Shown: piece after piece, positions 44,816 through 53,393 of the stretch
Layout of the letters: every line of letters begins with the position of its first letter
Position numbering within the stretch: the first letter of the stretch is position 1
Origin: Collinsella aerofaciens
Lineage (GTDB): Bacteria; Actinomycetota; Coriobacteriia; Coriobacteriales; Coriobacteriaceae
DNA length: 64,000 bases
Assembly (NCBI RefSeq): GCF_020181355.1
Contig: NZ_CP084004.1
Span: 1,116,001 to 1,180,000 of the forward strand
Direction of reading: 5' to 3'
Notes under the pieces: generated by a model
The model's input: only the letters and a program-made list of their open reading frames with translations
Databases searched by the model: none
What the model was told of the DNA's origin: nothing
Made by a program: the position numbers and the translations under genes

Positions 44816-45508
44816 CTAAATGCCTTTTGCTTCTGCTCCCTCCGCAATCATGTTGCGGTTATACACCAGGTGCAGATACATCGCGTCGTGCGCGGCGGTG
44901 GGATTGCGCGAGGCGATGGCGTCGGCCACATCGCGGTGCGTGCGGATAGTTTCCTCGACGAGCTTTTTGCCAGTCACGTCGATAAAGAGGGGGACGGATG
45001 CCTTGAGCACGCCCATCAGGCGGGGAACGACGAGGTTTCCGGAGCTCTCGGCAATGGCATTGTGGAACGCGGTGTCGGCGGCGGAGTAATCCTCACCGGC
45101 CTCGGCCAGGCGCTCGGATTCGTCGCAGAGCTCTTCGATACAGACGACCTGATCGTTGGTTGCGTGCTCGGCCGCCATGCGTGCCATCTGCGGCTCGATC
45201 ATAAAGCGCACCTCGAGTAGGTCGCGCGCCAGACGCTGCTTGTCGTCAATAAAGGTAAAGCCCAGCGGGTCGTCGGCAACGCCGGGGTTTGACGCCACAT
45301 AGGTGCCCGAACCCTGCTTAATGCGCACGATATTGCGCGACTGCAGCAACTTCATGGCTTCGCGCACGGTGCTCCTGCCGGCGCCCAAGCGCTCGACCAG
45401 CACGGTTTCCTTAGGCAGGCGATCGCCTTGCTCAAGGTGTTCATCCAGAATCAATTGAATGATTTTCTCCGATATTTGCTCGGGGAGTCCCGATTCGCCG
45501 CGGGCCAT
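44816..45508 (-). CDS. GntR/FadR-type transcriptional regulator
   Basis: 230-residue regulator with an N-terminal winged helix ('LPEQISEKIIQLILDEHLEQ', 'LVERLGAGRSTVREAMKLLQ', 'IKQGSGTYV') and a C-terminal FCD ligand domain with the metal-binding-type His residues ('DTAFHNAIAESSGN', 'RTHRDVADAIA', 'HLVYNRN'). It diverges from the gluconate permease/dehydratase operon across a 234-base gap with two dyads. It probably represses that operon in response to a sugar acid or KDG. ATG 45508 has GAAAGG 8 bases upstream. Confidence 0.88.
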   Translation of the reverse strand: MARGESGLPEQISEKIIQLILDEHLEQGDRLPKETVLVERLGAGRSTVREAMKLLQSRNIVRIKQGSGTYVASNPGVADDPLGFTFIDDKQRLARDLLEVRFMIEPQMARMAAEHATNDQVVCIEELCDESERLAEAGEDYSAADTAFHNAIAESSGNLVVPRLMGVLKASVPLFIDVTGKKLVEETIRTHRDVADAIASRNPTAAHDAMYLHLVYNRNMIAEGAEAKGI

Positions 45509-45633
45509 AGCTATACCTTTCAATACAGAATTCATCTGAGCTATTTTAGCGCACCACGGATGCGATATTGGCCGATGGATTTGAGTCGGGCGGCTTAGAT
45601 ATACCGTTCGCAGCGCAAATACGACCGTTTACC

Positions 45634-45652
45634 AAATACATCAGATGTATTT
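45634..45652. promoter_or_regulatory. Palindromic operator candidate 1, FadR-type/gntP gap
   Basis: AAATACATCAGATGTATTT is a perfect 19-base palindrome around a central A. It shares the core CATCAGA with the second dyad nearer to the permease gene. Confidence 0.6.
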
Positions 45653-45673
45653 CGGACAAATTTCAAAATGAAA

Positions 45674-45730
45674 CATCAGACTATTCCAAAACACGCTATA
45701 GTCATCAGACGAATTCAAAAGGTCTGATGA
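45674..45730 (+). promoter_or_regulatory. Operator candidate 2 and promoter of the gluconate operon
   Basis: TCATCAGAC (45702-45710) and GTCTGATGA (45722-45730) form a perfect 9-bp dyad with an 11-base spacer. A third half-site CATCAGAC is at 45674-45681. TATAGT at 45697-45702 is a likely -10 overlapping the dyad, which suits repression by the divergent GntR-type protein. Confidence 0.6.
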
Positions 45731-45742
45731 ATTGGAGGAAAG

Positions 45743-47104
45743 ATGTCAGACCCAACGTTTATGGCTGATCCCACCAGGCTGGTCATCGCCGCCATCGTGG
45801 GCATCGCGCTGCTGCTTGCGCTCATCATCAAGTTCAAGCTGCACCCCGTGCTGTCGATGATGGTCTCGGCGCTCGTGATCGGTATCGGTGCCGGCATGCC
45901 GCTCGACATGGTGGCAGACACCGTCACCAAGGGCGTGGGCACCACGCTGCAAAACATCGCCTTGCTCATTGGCCTGGGATCGATGTTTGGCCAGATTTTG
46001 GAGGAGAGCGGCGGCGCCAAGAAGATCGCCCAGACCTTCATTGACGCCTTTGGCCAGGGCCACTCCAGCTGGGCGCTGGGCATCACCGGTTTGGTCATCG
46101 GCACCACGGTGTTCTTTGAGGCGGGCGTAGTCGTTTTGATTCCGCCTGCGTTTAGCGTGGCATCGCAGACCAAAAAGTCGACGCTCTACTACGGCATCGC
46201 GCTGCTCGCGGGACTTGCCGCTGGCTATGCGTTTGTGCCGCCATCCGCCGGGTCGGTTCTGGTCGCCGGCACGCTCGGTGTCGACCTGGGCACCATGATC
46301 CTCGTCGGTATCCCCACCGCCTTTATCGCTATGGCGATTGCCGGCGTCGTGTGGGGCCGCAACGTGGGCGGTCGCATTTTTACCGATGTTCCGGAGCACT
46401 TTACCTCTGCCGAGGGTGCGAGCGATGAAAAAGAGCTTCCCTCCTTTGGCATGGTGCTTGCCATCGTGCTCACGCCGCTTTGTCTGATTTTGCTGGGCAC
46501 GTTGTCCTCTTATATCCCCATGCCCGCCGAGCTCGCCTCGATTCTCGCCTTCCTGGGCAAGCCGTTCGTCGCTTTGACGCTTGCCACGCTCGTCGCGATG
46601 TATCTGCTGGGCGCGCGCCGCGGCTACTCCGGCGCCGAGCTCAAGGCCCTGCTCGACCGCTCTCTTAAGCCCGTCGGCATGATCTTGCTGGTTATCGCCT
46701 GTGGCGGCGTCATTCGCTGGATGCTGCAGGACTGCGGCTTGGGCCAGGTTATCGGCCCTATGCTCGAGGCCTCACCGCTGCCTTTGGTGGTCGTTGCCTT
46801 TTTGATTGCCGTCATGGTGCGTGCCTCTGTCGGCAGCTCCATCGTCGCTATGACCATGGCATCGGGCATTATGGCCGCCATGCCTGCGGTTTCCGGAGCC
46901 TCAGTGCTCATGCGTGCCGCTATCTGTCTTGCTATCTGCGGCGGTGCCACGGCCCTCTCGCACGTCAACGATGCCGGTTTTTGGATGTGCTCCTCGTTCC
47001 TGGAGATTGACGAGAAGACCACCCTCAAGTCCTGGACCGTTATGGAGACGCTCATCGGCCTTTCGGGTCTTGCCTGCGCCCTGGTGATTTCGTTCTTCGC
47101 CTAG
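45743..47104 (+). CDS. GntP-family gluconate/sugar-acid permease
   Basis: 453-residue membrane protein of the GntP family (gluconate:H+ symporters), about 12-14 TM helices. Family signatures visible: 'KFKLHPVLSMMVSALVIGIGAG' near the N-terminus (in part), 'GLGSMFGQILEESGGAKKIA', 'FFEAGVVVLIPPAF', 'VRASVGSSIVAMTMASGI' and 'LSHVNDAGFWM'. It is followed 108 bases later by an IlvD/Edd dehydratase, so gluconate or a related aldonate is the likely substrate. Start ATG with GGAGGAAAG directly before it. Confidence 0.9.
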   Translation: MSDPTFMADPTRLVIAAIVGIALLLALIIKFKLHPVLSMMVSALVIGIGAGMPLDMVADTVTKGVGTTLQNIALLIGLGSMFGQILEESGGAKKIAQTFIDAFGQGHSSWALGITGLVIGTTVFFEAGVVVLIPPAFSVASQTKKSTLYYGIALLAGLAAGYAFVPPSAGSVLVAGTLGVDLGTMILVGIPTAFIAMAIAGVVWGRNVGGRIFTDVPEHFTSAEGASDEKELPSFGMVLAIVLTPLCLILLGTLSSYIPMPAELASILAFLGKPFVALTLATLVAMYLLGARRGYSGAELKALLDRSLKPVGMILLVIACGGVIRWMLQDCGLGQVIGPMLEASPLPLVVVAFLIAVMVRASVGSSIVAMTMASGIMAAMPAVSGASVLMRAAICLAICGGATALSHVNDAGFWMCSSFLEIDEKTTLKSWTVMETLIGLSGLACALVISFFA

Positions 47105-47128
47105 TTCGTGTAGCTAAGCATCTTTTGC

Positions 47129-47143
47129 CGAGTGCATCGCTCG
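47129..47143 (+). promoter_or_regulatory. Short stem-loop between permease and dehydratase genes
   Basis: CCGAG-TGCAT-CGCTCGG forms a small stem in the 108-base gap; there is no T tract, so read-through within the operon is expected. Confidence 0.35.
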
Positions 47144-47212
47144 GTACCCATTTACACCTGATTCATTAACCAACGATTGGTACAACCGTTCAAACCAAAA
47201 GAGGAGAGCACC

Positions 47213-48991
47213 ATGGACGAGAAGACCAAGGCACAGATTCAGCAGGAGGCAGCCGACCTGGTTGCCAAGCTGCAGCCGCGTTCCGGCAAGTTTCGCACCA
47301 TCAGCCCCGAGATGGACCCGCTGCGCCTGGGCTCTGGCTGGTCTATCGAGGATCTGGACAAGCCGCAGGTCATTATCGAGTCGACCTTTGGCGATTCGCA
47401 CCCGGGTTCTGCCGGCCTGTTCGAGCTGGTCGAGGAGGTCCGTGCCGGCGTTGCCGAGGCTGGCGGTCACGGTGCCCGTTACTTCTGCACCGATATCTGC
47501 GACGGCGAGGCCCAGGGACACGACGGCATTAACTACTCGCTGCCCAGCCGCGACATGATCGCCAACATGATCGAGATCCATGCCAAGGCCACCCCGTTCG
47601 ACGCCGGCGTCTTTGTCGCCAGCTGCGATAAGGGCCTGCCTGCGAACCTCATGGCCATGGGCCGCATCAACATCCCCTCCATCGTCGTTACCGGCGGCGT
47701 CATGGATGCCGGTCCCGATCTGCTGACCTTGGAGCAGCTCGGCGCGATTTCTGCCCGCTACGAGCGCGGCGAGATCTCCCGCGAGGAGCTTGAGTTTGCC
47801 AAGCACAACGCATGCCCCAGCTGCGGCGCCTGCTCCTTTATGGGTACCGCCTCGACCATGCAGGTCACGGCCGAGGCCCTGGGCCTTATGCTCCCCGGCA
47901 CGGCTCTGCTGCCCGCCATCAGCTCCGACCTGCGCGAGTTCGCCCGCGAGGCCGGCCGTCAGTCCGTGTGGCTCTCCGAGCACAACCTGTGCCCCCGCGA
48001 CATCGTGACCAAGGAGTCCTTCGAGAACCTCATCATGGTCCACGGCGCCATTTCGGGCTCCACCAACTCGCTGCTGCATATCCCCGCGATTGCCCGCGAG
48101 TTTGGCATCGAGATGTCCGCCGACGACTTCGATCGTCTGCACCGTGGCGCTCACTACCTGCTTAACGTCCGTCCCGCAGGCGAGTGGCCGGCGCAGTTCT
48201 TTTACTATGCGGGTGGCGTGCCGCGCATCATGGAGGAGATCAAGTCGATGCTCCACCTCGATGTCATGACCGTCACCGGCAAGACCCTCGGCGAAAACCT
48301 CGAGGACCTTAAGAACAACGGTTACTACGAGAAGTGCGGTCGTTACCTTGAGAAGTGGAATCTCAAGCGCGAGGACATCATCCGTCCGTTTGACCAGGCC
48401 TTCGGCACCGACGGTTCCATCGCCATCCTCCACGGCAATCTTGCTCCCGAGGGCGCGGTCGTCAAGCACACCGTCGTTCCGCGCGAGATGTTCCAGGCTA
48501 CGCTCAAGGCCCGTCCGTTCGACTGCGAGGAGGACGCCATTCACGCCGTCCTGACGCACGAGGTCAAGCCCGGCGATGCCGTTATCATTCGCTATGAGGG
48601 ACCCAAGGGTTCCGGTATGCCCGAGATGTTCTACACCACCGAAGCTATCGCCAGCGACCCCGAGCTGGGCGCGAGCATTGCCCTGATCACTGACGGCCGC
48701 TTCTCCGGCGCCTCCAAGGGCCCGGCTATCGGTCACGTTTCGCCCGAGGCCGCTGTGGGCGGTCCGATTGCCCTGATTGAGGAGGGCGACCTTATCCGAA
48801 TCAACATCCCCGAGCGCTCGCTGTCCATCGTGGGCATCGCCGGCAAGGAGATGGAGCCGGCCGAGGTCGACGCCGTCCTGGCCGAGCGCCGAGCCGCTTG
48901 GAAGCCCAAGGCTAATCGTTACACCTCCGGCACGCTCAAGTTCTTTATCGAGCATGCAGTTTCCGCCATTCAGGGTGGCTACATGGAGTAG
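47213..48991 (+). CDS. IlvD/Edd-family sugar-acid dehydratase (probable gluconate dehydratase)
   Basis: 592-residue FeS dehydratase of the IlvD/Edd family. Cluster-ligand Cys are seen in 'CDGEAQGHDGINYSLPSRD' (start of block), 'VASCDKGLPANLMAM' and 'NACPSCGACSFMGTASTMQV'. Later conserved blocks are 'VHGAISGSTNSLLHIPAI' and 'ALITDGRFSGASKGPAIGHV', the last with the catalytic Ser region. The family includes dihydroxyacid, 6-phosphogluconate, gluconate and pentonate dehydratases. Linkage to a gluconate-type permease and a FadR-type regulator, with kdgK and eda nearby, favours gluconate to KDG conversion over branched amino acid synthesis; this is inference. ATG 47213 has GAGGAG upstream. Confidence 0.85.
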   Translation: MDEKTKAQIQQEAADLVAKLQPRSGKFRTISPEMDPLRLGSGWSIEDLDKPQVIIESTFGDSHPGSAGLFELVEEVRAGVAEAGGHGARYFCTDICDGEAQGHDGINYSLPSRDMIANMIEIHAKATPFDAGVFVASCDKGLPANLMAMGRINIPSIVVTGGVMDAGPDLLTLEQLGAISARYERGEISREELEFAKHNACPSCGACSFMGTASTMQVTAEALGLMLPGTALLPAISSDLREFAREAGRQSVWLSEHNLCPRDIVTKESFENLIMVHGAISGSTNSLLHIPAIAREFGIEMSADDFDRLHRGAHYLLNVRPAGEWPAQFFYYAGGVPRIMEEIKSMLHLDVMTVTGKTLGENLEDLKNNGYYEKCGRYLEKWNLKREDIIRPFDQAFGTDGSIAILHGNLAPEGAVVKHTVVPREMFQATLKARPFDCEEDAIHAVLTHEVKPGDAVIIRYEGPKGSGMPEMFYTTEAIASDPELGASIALITDGRFSGASKGPAIGHVSPEAAVGGPIALIEEGDLIRINIPERSLSIVGIAGKEMEPAEVDAVLAERRAAWKPKANRYTSGTLKFFIEHAVSAIQGGYME

Positions 48992-49119
48992 CGCCCATGC
49001 GCATCAAATATCTCCTCTCATAGATGCGCGGTACAAAGAGCCCCGAGCCACGTCACCGGGGCGCGTTGTTCAGCGCCGCCGGGGCGCTCCACTCAAACGA
49101 CAAGAGACGTCTTACGCAA

Positions 49120-49159
49120 GCGCCCGCGTCCGTGGATAAAACCACGGGCGTGGGCGCTT
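49120..49159. terminator. Hairpin between dehydratase and Spx/ArsC-like genes
   Basis: AGCGCCCGCGTCCGTGG pairs with CCACGGGCGTGGGCGCTT (one bulge) around a short A-rich loop, between converging genes. A second smaller stem GCCCCG / CGGGGC is at about 49041-49063. Confidence 0.7.
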
Positions 49160-49178
49160 CACTTTATTCCCAGCCGCT

Positions 49179-49520
49179 TTATTCCCAGCCCTTCCACACG
49201 TCAGGCTCGTAGCCAACGGTTGCCTGGCGGCCGTTGCGAACGATGGGCTCACGAAGAATCTGCTGGTTATCGAGCACCTTTTCGAACTTCTGGTCGGCAG
49301 CAAGATACTGTACGAGCGCAACCGTGTCGGCATCTTTCGCCTTTGGATCGATCACAGCGTCGATCCCGCCGACGGCGCGCGCCACGCTTTCGAGCTCGCC
49401 TTTGCTCATCCCCTTTTCCTTCAAGTCGATGAACTGGAACTTCACACGACGTTCCTTGAAATAGCGCTGCGCCTTCTTAGTATCGAAGCTTTTCTTCGTG
49501 CCGAATATCTGGATGTTCAT
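49179..49520 (-). CDS. ArsC/Spx-like thioredoxin-fold protein lacking the active-site Cys
   Basis: 113-residue protein of the ArsC/Spx/YffB family. The N-terminal strand-loop 'IQIFGTKKSFDTKKAQRYF' aligns with YffB-type 'YGIKNCDTIKKA', and the usual redox Cys is replaced by Ser11. The rest follows the family: 'FIDLKEKGMSKGELESV' and a C-terminal 'ILREPIVRNGRQATVGYEPDVW'. Without the Cys it cannot act as a thiol-based reductase; a binding or regulatory role (Spx-like) is possible. Length and fold are intact. Monocistronic, minus strand. Confidence 0.85.
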   Translation of the reverse strand: MNIQIFGTKKSFDTKKAQRYFKERRVKFQFIDLKEKGMSKGELESVARAVGGIDAVIDPKAKDADTVALVQYLAADQKFEKVLDNQQILREPIVRNGRQATVGYEPDVWKGWE

Positions 49521-50040
49521 ACGTACCGCCTTCGCTCAATTCTCGTCCGTTCATGATACGACAAGGGAGCCGAGCAAAAACAGAGCAGGCGGAGATGGAG
49601 GAGGACGGCGACCGACCGTCGGCAAGAGTCGGCCGGATCGGACTGGCGCCCAGCGCGCGCCGGCGACACGCTCGCAGCTGCACACATAGCCGATGTACAA
49701 GCTCGCCGCGGCGTTCCCTCGCCCCGCGGTGTGGCGATAGAGAAGCACGCCACCCGTCAACGATGGCGCCTCGGTGAAGAAAATCAACGTCTGGGTTACA
49801 TCCCTTGAAAGGGGCGAAGACGGCTGCTAGAATGCCTCCCCGCTATGAAGGATTTGACCAAAGCATACATCGCAATTCGGCGGCCCCTGGTATACGGGGC
49901 CTCTCCTGTTGTTCCCCAAGTGCGCTCTGAGCAGCCGCTTTCTTCCTGTCGTATCTGATGCACGCATAGCACGTGCATGTTATTTCGCCCGTGGGCCGGC
50001 GCGCCTTCGGCGAAGAATCGAATAGATACGAAGGAAGCTT
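49521..50040. other. 520-base gap before DHA2 exporter
   Basis: No credible gene. Visible structure: a GGCCCC / GGGGCC stem (49882-49901) followed by a T-rich stretch, possibly an attenuator, and a dyad ATGCACG (49958) / CGTGCAT (49972) that could be an operator for the exporter gene. A GCGCGCC-rich stem lies just before the AGGAAGC ribosome site. Confidence 0.4.
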
Positions 50041-51480
50041 ATGTCTGATAATTGTACGGTCGCGCCCGCCAATGGGCGCATTACCGGTACCCAGATCAGC
50101 ATCGTCGCGGTCGTCGTCCTGGGTGCCTTCTTGGCGCTACTGAACCAAACGGTGATGTCGCCTGCGCTGCCGGTCATCATGTCCGATTTCGCCATCGATG
50201 CCTCGACTGCCCAGTGGATCATGTCCATATACCCGCTGGTGAGCGGCATCATGGTCCCCGTTTCGGCGTTCCTTATCGACAAGTTCAGCACCCGCGCGCT
50301 ATTCTTCGGGGCGACGCTGGTGTTCGCGCTGGGCACGCTGCTGTGCGCCGCAGCCCCTGATTTCCTGTTCCTCATCATCGGTCGCGTGTTGCAAGCGGCG
50401 GGCTCAGGCGTGCTCATGCCGCTTGTCTCGGTGGTTCCCATGCTGGTGTTCCCCGTCGAGAAACGAGGAACGGCTATGGGCATGGCGGGCATCGTCATGT
50501 CGGCGGGTCCCGCGGTCGGCCCCGTCGTAGGCGGCGCGGTGATCGACACGTACGGCTGGCGCACCATGATCGGCGCCATCGTCCCCCTCGCAATTCTCGT
50601 GCTGGTGCTGGGCGTGTTCATGCTGAAAAACGTGGGCGAGCTGAAGAACCCCAAGCTCGACCTGCCCTCGGTCGTCCTCTCCACCATCGCCTTCGGCGGA
50701 CTTCTCTACGGGTTCTCGAGCGCCTCGTCGATGGGTTGGGGCAACCCCGTGGTGCTCGGCTCGATCGTCGCGGGTGTCGTGTGCTTGGTGCTGTTCGTCG
50801 TACGCCAGGGCAAAATCGAGGACCCGCTGCTTCAACTGGGCACGCTCAAGACGCGCGAGTTCCGCGTGGCCGCCATCATCGTCACGCTCATCAACGCCGC
50901 ATGCCTGGTCACCAACACGCTGTTGCCGTTGCTGCTGCAAACCTCGCTTGGCGCTTCGGCCTTCGAAACCGGCATGGCCATGCTTCCCGCCGCGGCGGTG
51001 GGCATCATCATCAGCCCTATCTCCGGCGTGGTGTTCGACAAGTTCGGTCCGCGTGCCATCTCGATCGTCGGCCTGGCCCTCATGACCGGCGCCCTGTTCC
51101 TGCTCTCGCTTTCGACGGTAAACACGCCCATCTTGGTGGTTGCGCTGTTCTGCATGCTGCAGTCCGCCGGCCAGTCGCTCGCGAACATGCCGGTGAACAC
51201 ATGGGGTGTCAATGCCTTGAAAAATGACATGATCGCCCACGGCAACGCCATCGCGAACACCGGCCGCCAGGTCGCCGGCGGTTTGTGCACGGCGCTCATC
51301 ATCACGGTCATGACAGGCGTCACCGCGTCGGCCGGCGTCGATGCGAGCATCCAAGTAGCCACCGCCGTGGGCGCGGGCGTCGCTTACAAGGTGTGCGCGG
51401 CAATCGGCCTCGTTTCCCTTATCTGCGCCATATTCAGCGTGCGCACCAAGAAAACCGCACCGAAAACGAAGGAGGCATAA
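50041..51480 (+). CDS. DHA2-family MFS exporter (EmrB/QacA type)
   Basis: 479-residue, 14-helix drug:proton antiporter. N-terminal 'LGAFLALLNQTVMSPALPVIMSDF' (in part) and 'STAQWIMSIYPLVSGIMVPVSAFLIDKF' are typical of DHA2 members; motif C-like 'GPAVGPVVGGAVIDTYGWRTM' (in part) lies in TM5. Substrates are typically lipophilic drugs or bile-type compounds. It is followed after 3 bases by a CBS-domain gene, so the two are probably co-transcribed. Codon choice and the long leader differ somewhat from neighbours, so acquisition by transfer is possible but unproven. Confidence 0.88.
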   Translation: MSDNCTVAPANGRITGTQISIVAVVVLGAFLALLNQTVMSPALPVIMSDFAIDASTAQWIMSIYPLVSGIMVPVSAFLIDKFSTRALFFGATLVFALGTLLCAAAPDFLFLIIGRVLQAAGSGVLMPLVSVVPMLVFPVEKRGTAMGMAGIVMSAGPAVGPVVGGAVIDTYGWRTMIGAIVPLAILVLVLGVFMLKNVGELKNPKLDLPSVVLSTIAFGGLLYGFSSASSMGWGNPVVLGSIVAGVVCLVLFVVRQGKIEDPLLQLGTLKTREFRVAAIIVTLINAACLVTNTLLPLLLQTSLGASAFETGMAMLPAAAVGIIISPISGVVFDKFGPRAISIVGLALMTGALFLLSLSTVNTPILVVALFCMLQSAGQSLANMPVNTWGVNALKNDMIAHGNAIANTGRQVAGGLCTALIITVMTGVTASAGVDASIQVATAVGAGVAYKVCAAIGLVSLICAIFSVRTKKTAPKTKEA

Positions 51481-51483
51481 GCG

Positions 51484-51990
51484 ATGTCCGAGATTCTGTC
51501 CGAGCGCATCCCGCTCGAGCTCGAGGGGACGCCCGTTTCGAGCATCATGATTGAAGAGCCGTTCACCTGCACGCAGGATTGCACGATTTCCGACGTGGTG
51601 CGCATGCTCGCCGAAAACGAGGTGAGCAGCATGCCCGTAATCGATGAGCGCAACCAGGTGGTCGGGTTCATCTCCGACGGCGATGTCATGGGAGCCATCG
51701 CGCAGCATCGCGCTCACACCATCTTCACGGGCGGCGACGCGTCCATGCTGTACTTCGACGATCAGAGCCTTGAGCAGCGCATCGAAGACCTGAAGGATCG
51801 CTGCGTCATGGATTTCGCGACGCGCCAGGTAGTGTGTGCCCGTCCCGAGCAGAGCATCGCCCGCGTCGCCGCGCTGCTGGCGAAGAAGAAGTTCAAGAAG
51901 CTTCCTGTGGTTGATGACGAGGGCAAACTCGTGGGGGTCATCCGCCGCTCCGCCATCACCAAATACATCTTCGGCATCCTTTTCCAATAG
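51484..51990 (+). CDS. Tandem CBS-domain protein
   Basis: 168-residue cytoplasmic protein with two CBS domains (about 15-75: 'PVSSIMIEEPFTCTQDCTIS', 'SSMPVIDERNQVVGFISDGD'; about 105-165: 'CVMDFATRQVVCARPEQSIA', 'KKLPVVDDEGKLVGVIRRSA'). Such Bateman modules bind adenine nucleotides and regulate partners. It starts 3 bases after the DHA2 exporter gene and may modulate it, but no direct evidence exists. Confidence 0.85.
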   Translation: MSEILSERIPLELEGTPVSSIMIEEPFTCTQDCTISDVVRMLAENEVSSMPVIDERNQVVGFISDGDVMGAIAQHRAHTIFTGGDASMLYFDDQSLEQRIEDLKDRCVMDFATRQVVCARPEQSIARVAALLAKKKFKKLPVVDDEGKLVGVIRRSAITKYIFGILFQ

Positions 51991-52164
51991 GGGCAGGTCG
52001 CACTTGAGGCGAACATCTCGAGGCATCGAGCCAGCAACTGGACTAGACAACCTTGACACGCACGCGCTTTCCCTCGATGCTTCGGTAAGGGGAGCTGCGA
52101 AAATCGCAGTACGGGTGATCGGTGCCGCGCCCCCGAAGGCAAAAGCGAACACGGGAGCGATACG

Positions 52165-52473
52165 ATGGGAAAAGTCCTGGACGAAGATTTGGTTTATGAG
52201 ATTCTCTCCGTCGTGGCAGAGATTCCGGCGGGATGCGTCGCCTCGTACGGTCAGATAGCGCGCCTCATCGGCAGGGAGAAAAACTCTCGCCTGGTCGGAG
52301 CGGTGCTGAGCGAGGCGGATCGCTACGGAGATTATCCCTGCCACCGCGTCGTCAACCACGCGGGACGCCTCGCGCCAAACTTCCCCGACCAGCGAGCACT
52401 ACTGACGGAGGAAGGAGTCGCCTTCCGAGACAACGGCTGCGTCGACATGAAAAAGCACCAGTGGAACGAGTAG
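52165..52473 (+). CDS. MGMT-family DNA alkyltransferase-like protein
   Basis: 102-residue protein equal to the DNA-binding/active domain of O6-alkylguanine-DNA alkyltransferase without the N-terminal domain. Motifs: 'EIPAGCVASYGQIARLIG', 'VGAVLSEADRY' and the active-site 'YPCHRVVNHAGRL' with Cys59. Most short alkyltransferase-like (ATL) proteins have Trp or Ala in place of this Cys; here it is retained, so alkyl transfer is possible. A TTGACA at about 52052 is a potential -35. Single gene, 174 bases after the CBS gene. Confidence 0.85.
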   Translation: MGKVLDEDLVYEILSVVAEIPAGCVASYGQIARLIGREKNSRLVGAVLSEADRYGDYPCHRVVNHAGRLAPNFPDQRALLTEEGVAFRDNGCVDMKKHQWNE

Positions 52474-52691
52474 CCAGGCAGCGTAGCGTCGAAAGGAGCG
52501 ACGCCACGGGGAACGACCTGCGCCCCGCCGCCGGACAACCTATGGCAAAGTGACACGTCCCACAAAGAGCGGCGCACCAGTACGAGACACGACCGCGACG
52601 TAAAAAGACCCTATGATACTCGTAAGCATCTATCTGATTGCCCGCCTCGAGGTACCCAAAGAACGAGAGATGCCGAAACCCCTAGACAAAG

Positions 52692-52722
52692 AAAAAGGTC
52701 GGGAGCTTTTATGCTTCCGACC
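52692..52722 (-). terminator. Minus-strand terminator after the tRNA-Met fragment
   Basis: On the minus strand GGTCGGAAGC and GCTCCCGACC pair around ATAAAA and are followed by TTTTTC. It lies 11 bases beyond the tRNA 3' end, as a native tRNA terminator would. Confidence 0.75.
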
Positions 52723-52732
52723 TGAAGTTTCA

Positions 52733-52776
52733 TGGTCGCGGGGGCGGATTTGAACCACCGACCTTCGGGTTATGAG
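52733..52776 (-). pseudogene. tRNA-Met 3' fragment (attachment-site remnant)
   Basis: Read on the minus strand this is the 3' half of a CAT-anticodon tRNA: CTCATAACCCGAAGG (anticodon loop), TCGGTGGTTCAAATCC (T arm) and the acceptor strand ending CCA. The 5' half is absent beyond 52776, where unrelated sequence starts. A 44-base tRNA tail next to an integrase remnant is the typical scar of a tRNA-targeting element. Confidence 0.85.
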
Positions 52777-52805
52777 GTCGCTACGACGTTGTTTCATTCA
52801 GACAT

Positions 52806-52905
52806 TTCGACCCAAATTGAAGTCAATATAACTCCAGGTCATTTGATGTTTTCATAGATTTACGAAAGAAAAGTACGCGGAATAATTCGACCCAAATTCG
52901 ACCCA
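52806..52905. repeat. Direct repeats next to the att core
   Basis: TTCGACCCAAATT occurs at 52806-52818 and 52886-52898, with a partial TTCGACCCA overlapping at 52897-52905. Repeats beside the core are typical of integrase arm-type sites. Confidence 0.55.
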
Positions 52906-52932
52906 CAACGAGCTTGAAAGCGGTCAGGCGGA

Positions 52933-52984
52933 GCATTACCCTTGGGGTGTGACCCCACGCAGGGCCCACCACCAAGGGTAATGC
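52933..52984. repeat. Inverted repeat upstream of integrase remnant
   Basis: GCATTACCCTTGG and CCAAGGGTAATGC are perfect 13-bp arms; the loop has a further GGGGT / ACCCC stem. No T tract follows. Confidence 0.65.
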
Positions 52985-53057
52985 CCACTCGCCCCAGCCC
53001 TTTGCGCCATTCCGCGCAACCGAGCGCGATTCTCAGGCACTTCAGGCAAGGAACACG

Positions 53058-53393
53058 ATGAACGACCGACCTCTCGTCATAGGCAAAGGAACGAAGCAAC
53101 GCCGCGACAAATACACGTGGCGCTACCGTCACAGCCTCGGCAAGGATCCGGTCACGGGCAAATACCGCTATTCGCCGTGGCAGACCATACATACCACCAA
53201 AAGCCGAGAGGTCGACGCCGCACTCGAAGCCTACAAGGCAGAACTCAACAGCGGCACCTACGTCCAAAAATCGAGGGACACCGTCGGCTCGTACGCAAAA
53301 AAGTTCCACGACAACCGCGAAGGAACCATCACGCCGCTCGCCTACTCGACATCCTACTCAATCGAGAACCGGACGCGCACATCACATGCGTGA
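53058..53393 (+). pseudogene. Tyrosine recombinase, N-terminal remnant
   Basis: The first about 95 residues read like the N-terminus of a phage-type integrase: 'GTKQRRDKYTWRYRHSLGKD', 'YSPWQTIHTTKSREVDAALE' (arm-binding AP2-like domain) and 'TVGSYAKKFHDNREG' (start of the core-binding domain). The frame then ends after an aberrant stretch 'SYSIENRTRTSHA', where the core-binding domain is missing. The catalytic part resumes in another frame at about 53345, so an internal deletion with frameshift has destroyed the gene. Confidence 0.75.

Larger units (their letters stand above)
52474..53057. other. Integration-site region without intact genes
   Basis: Contains a minus-strand terminator (52697-52722), a tRNA-Met 3' fragment (52733-52776), repeated TTCGACCCAAATT strings (52806, 52886) and a 13-bp inverted repeat (52933-52984). 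No protein-coding gene is supported. Confidence 0.7.

Noticed and set aside
47114-48955. Long minus-strand open frame (about 613 codons) opposite the IlvD/Edd dehydratase
   Set aside because: It is a mirror of the codon bias of the real gene; it has no recognisable domain, while the plus strand has a clear FeS dehydratase.
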